From positions 1 through 6,292 of the forward strand of contig JABFVJ010000208.1 of NCBI GenBank assembly GCA_013362835.1: a DNA stretch of 6,292 nucleotides, given 5' to 3'. This stretch comes from Nonomuraea sp. GTDB taxonomy: Bacteria; Actinomycetota; Actinomycetes; Streptosporangiales; Streptosporangiaceae. The notes under the pieces are model-generated. The model was not told the DNA's origin. It saw only the letters and a list, made by a program, of their open reading frames with translations, and did not search any database. A program made the translations under genes and the position numbers. Of this stretch, positions 5,516-6,292 are shown in pieces (positions within the stretch are counted from its first letter, which is position 1; each line of letters opens with the position of its first letter).

Positions 5516-6292
5516 ATGAGGTGGCTCGTCACCGGGGGCGGCGGCATGCTGGCGGCCGACGTGCTCGACCGGGCGGCGCTGACCGGTGAGCCGGTGCTCG
5601 CGCTCGGCCGGTCGGAGCTCGACCTGTGCGACCGGCGGGCCGTACGCGACTTCGTGTCGGCGTACCGGCCCAGGGTCGTGATCAACTGTGCGGCCTGGAC
5701 GGCGGTCGACGACGCCGAGACGCACGAGGACGAGGCCCTGGCGATCAACGGGCACGCCGTCGCCTGGCTGGCCGAGACGTGCGCGCTCACCGGCGCCCGG
5801 CTGCTGCACGTGTCCACCGACTACGTCTTCGACGGGACCGCCCGCGTGCCGTACCCGGAGGACGCGCCGGCCGCGCCGGTGAACGCGTACGGCAGGACCA
5901 AGCTCGCCGGTGAGCTCGCCGCGCTGGAGCACGGGCAGCACGTGGTGCGCAGCGCCTGGCTCTACGGCGCCGCGGGCCCGAACTTCGTCAGGACCATGAT
6001 CAGGCTGGCGGCCGAGCGCGAGACCGTCGACGTGGTCGACGACCAGCGCGGCCAGCCGACGTGGACCGCCGACCTGGCCGACTACCTGGTCCGGCTGGCC
6101 CAGTCCGACCTGCCGCCCGGTGTCTACCACGGCACCAGCTCCGGCGAGACGACCTGGTACGGCCTCACGAGGGAGATCTTCACCCTCCTCGGCCTCGATC
6201 CGGCACGGGTGCGTCCCGTGAGCTCGGACTCCTTCCCGCGCCCGGCCAGGCGTCCGGCCAACAGCGTGCTCGCGCACACCCTTGGAGAGCCG
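5516..6292 (+). CDS. rmlD: dTDP-4-dehydrorhamnose reductase, 3' end missing
   Basis: Catalyses the last step to dTDP-L-rhamnose, reduction of the 4-keto group with NAD(P)H. The frame is open from ATG 5516 to the right edge: 259 codons with no stop. Members are usually about 280-300 residues, so only the C-terminal end is lost. Seen motifs: the nucleotide loop TGGGGMLA (6-13), where the third glycine position is Ala13; NCAAWTAVDDAE (57-68); STDYVFDG (100-107); the catalytic pair Tyr125 and Lys129 in YGRTK; RSAWLYG (145-151); and a C-terminal RRPANSVL (245-252) matching the family's RPxxSxL substrate-binding end. It is the third rml gene of the operon. The 3,5-epimerase gene rmlC, needed to make the substrate of this enzyme, is not seen upstream and may lie beyond the window. 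A related dTDP-4-keto sugar reductase is the main alternative. Confidence 0.92.
   Translation, partial: MRWLVTGGGGMLAADVLDRAALTGEPVLALGRSELDLCDRRAVRDFVSAYRPRVVINCAAWTAVDDAETHEDEALAINGHAVAWLAETCALTGARLLHVSTDYVFDGTARVPYPEDAPAAPVNAYGRTKLAGELAALEHGQHVVRSAWLYGAAGPNFVRTMIRLAAERETVDVVDDQRGQPTWTADLADYLVRLAQSDLPPGVYHGTSSGETTWYGLTREIFTLLGLDPARVRPVSSDSFPRPARRPANSVLAHTLGEP

Noticed and set aside
5126..6277. Long minus-strand open frame opposite rmlB/rmlD (383 codons)
   Set aside because: Arg/Gly/Pro-rich low-information translation, typical of antisense to GC-rich genes; it spans two well-supported + strand genes.

Overview
The window is GC-rich, densely packed, and coded entirely on the + strand. Third codon positions are strongly GC-biased and neighbouring genes often overlap by 1 to 4 bases. 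This points to a high-GC actinomycete. A streptomycete or Streptosporangiaceae-type host is my guess, but nothing in the sequence fixes the genus.

Left block (2-1760): three translationally coupled genes. The first is the C-terminal three quarters of a 10-TM EamA/DMT-type exporter, cut by the left edge. It is followed by a GntR/FCD transcription regulator (1-base overlap) and a 133-residue protein of unknown function (4-base ATGA overlap). The regulator probably controls the exporter or its own operon. The small protein has no assignable function. Its 3' end carries a 22-bp tandem duplication that runs through the stop codon.

Middle (1761-2051): a 291-bp spacer with clearly lower GC and several short inverted repeats. 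It probably holds the promoter and leader of the next operon. I could not find a convincing sigma-70 promoter. A 40-codon open frame in the leader ends in an ATGA overlap with the next gene, but its codon use does not look like a normal gene here.

Right block (2052-6292): a cell-surface or exported polysaccharide locus. It begins with a WbaP/WcaJ-type polyprenyl-phosphate sugar-1-phosphate transferase, which loads the first sugar onto the lipid carrier. Next come the long-form RmlA (dTDP-glucose synthase), RmlB (dTDP-glucose 4,6-dehydratase) and RmlD (dTDP-4-dehydrorhamnose reductase, cut by the right edge). The genes are 2 bases apart, 4 bases overlapping and 16 bases apart, so they are almost certainly one operon. 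RmlA, RmlB and RmlD are three of the four dTDP-L-rhamnose enzymes. The 3,5-epimerase RmlC is not in the window.

I see no wholly new system. The points most worth a second look are the in-frame TTA codons in the unknown gene and the sugar transferase (possible bldA-type control), the structured leader, the stop-codon-spanning tandem repeat, the in-frame repeat in the transferase membrane hairpin, and a rare-codon cluster just after that hairpin. No RNA genes, CRISPR arrays, insertion sequences or attachment sites were seen.
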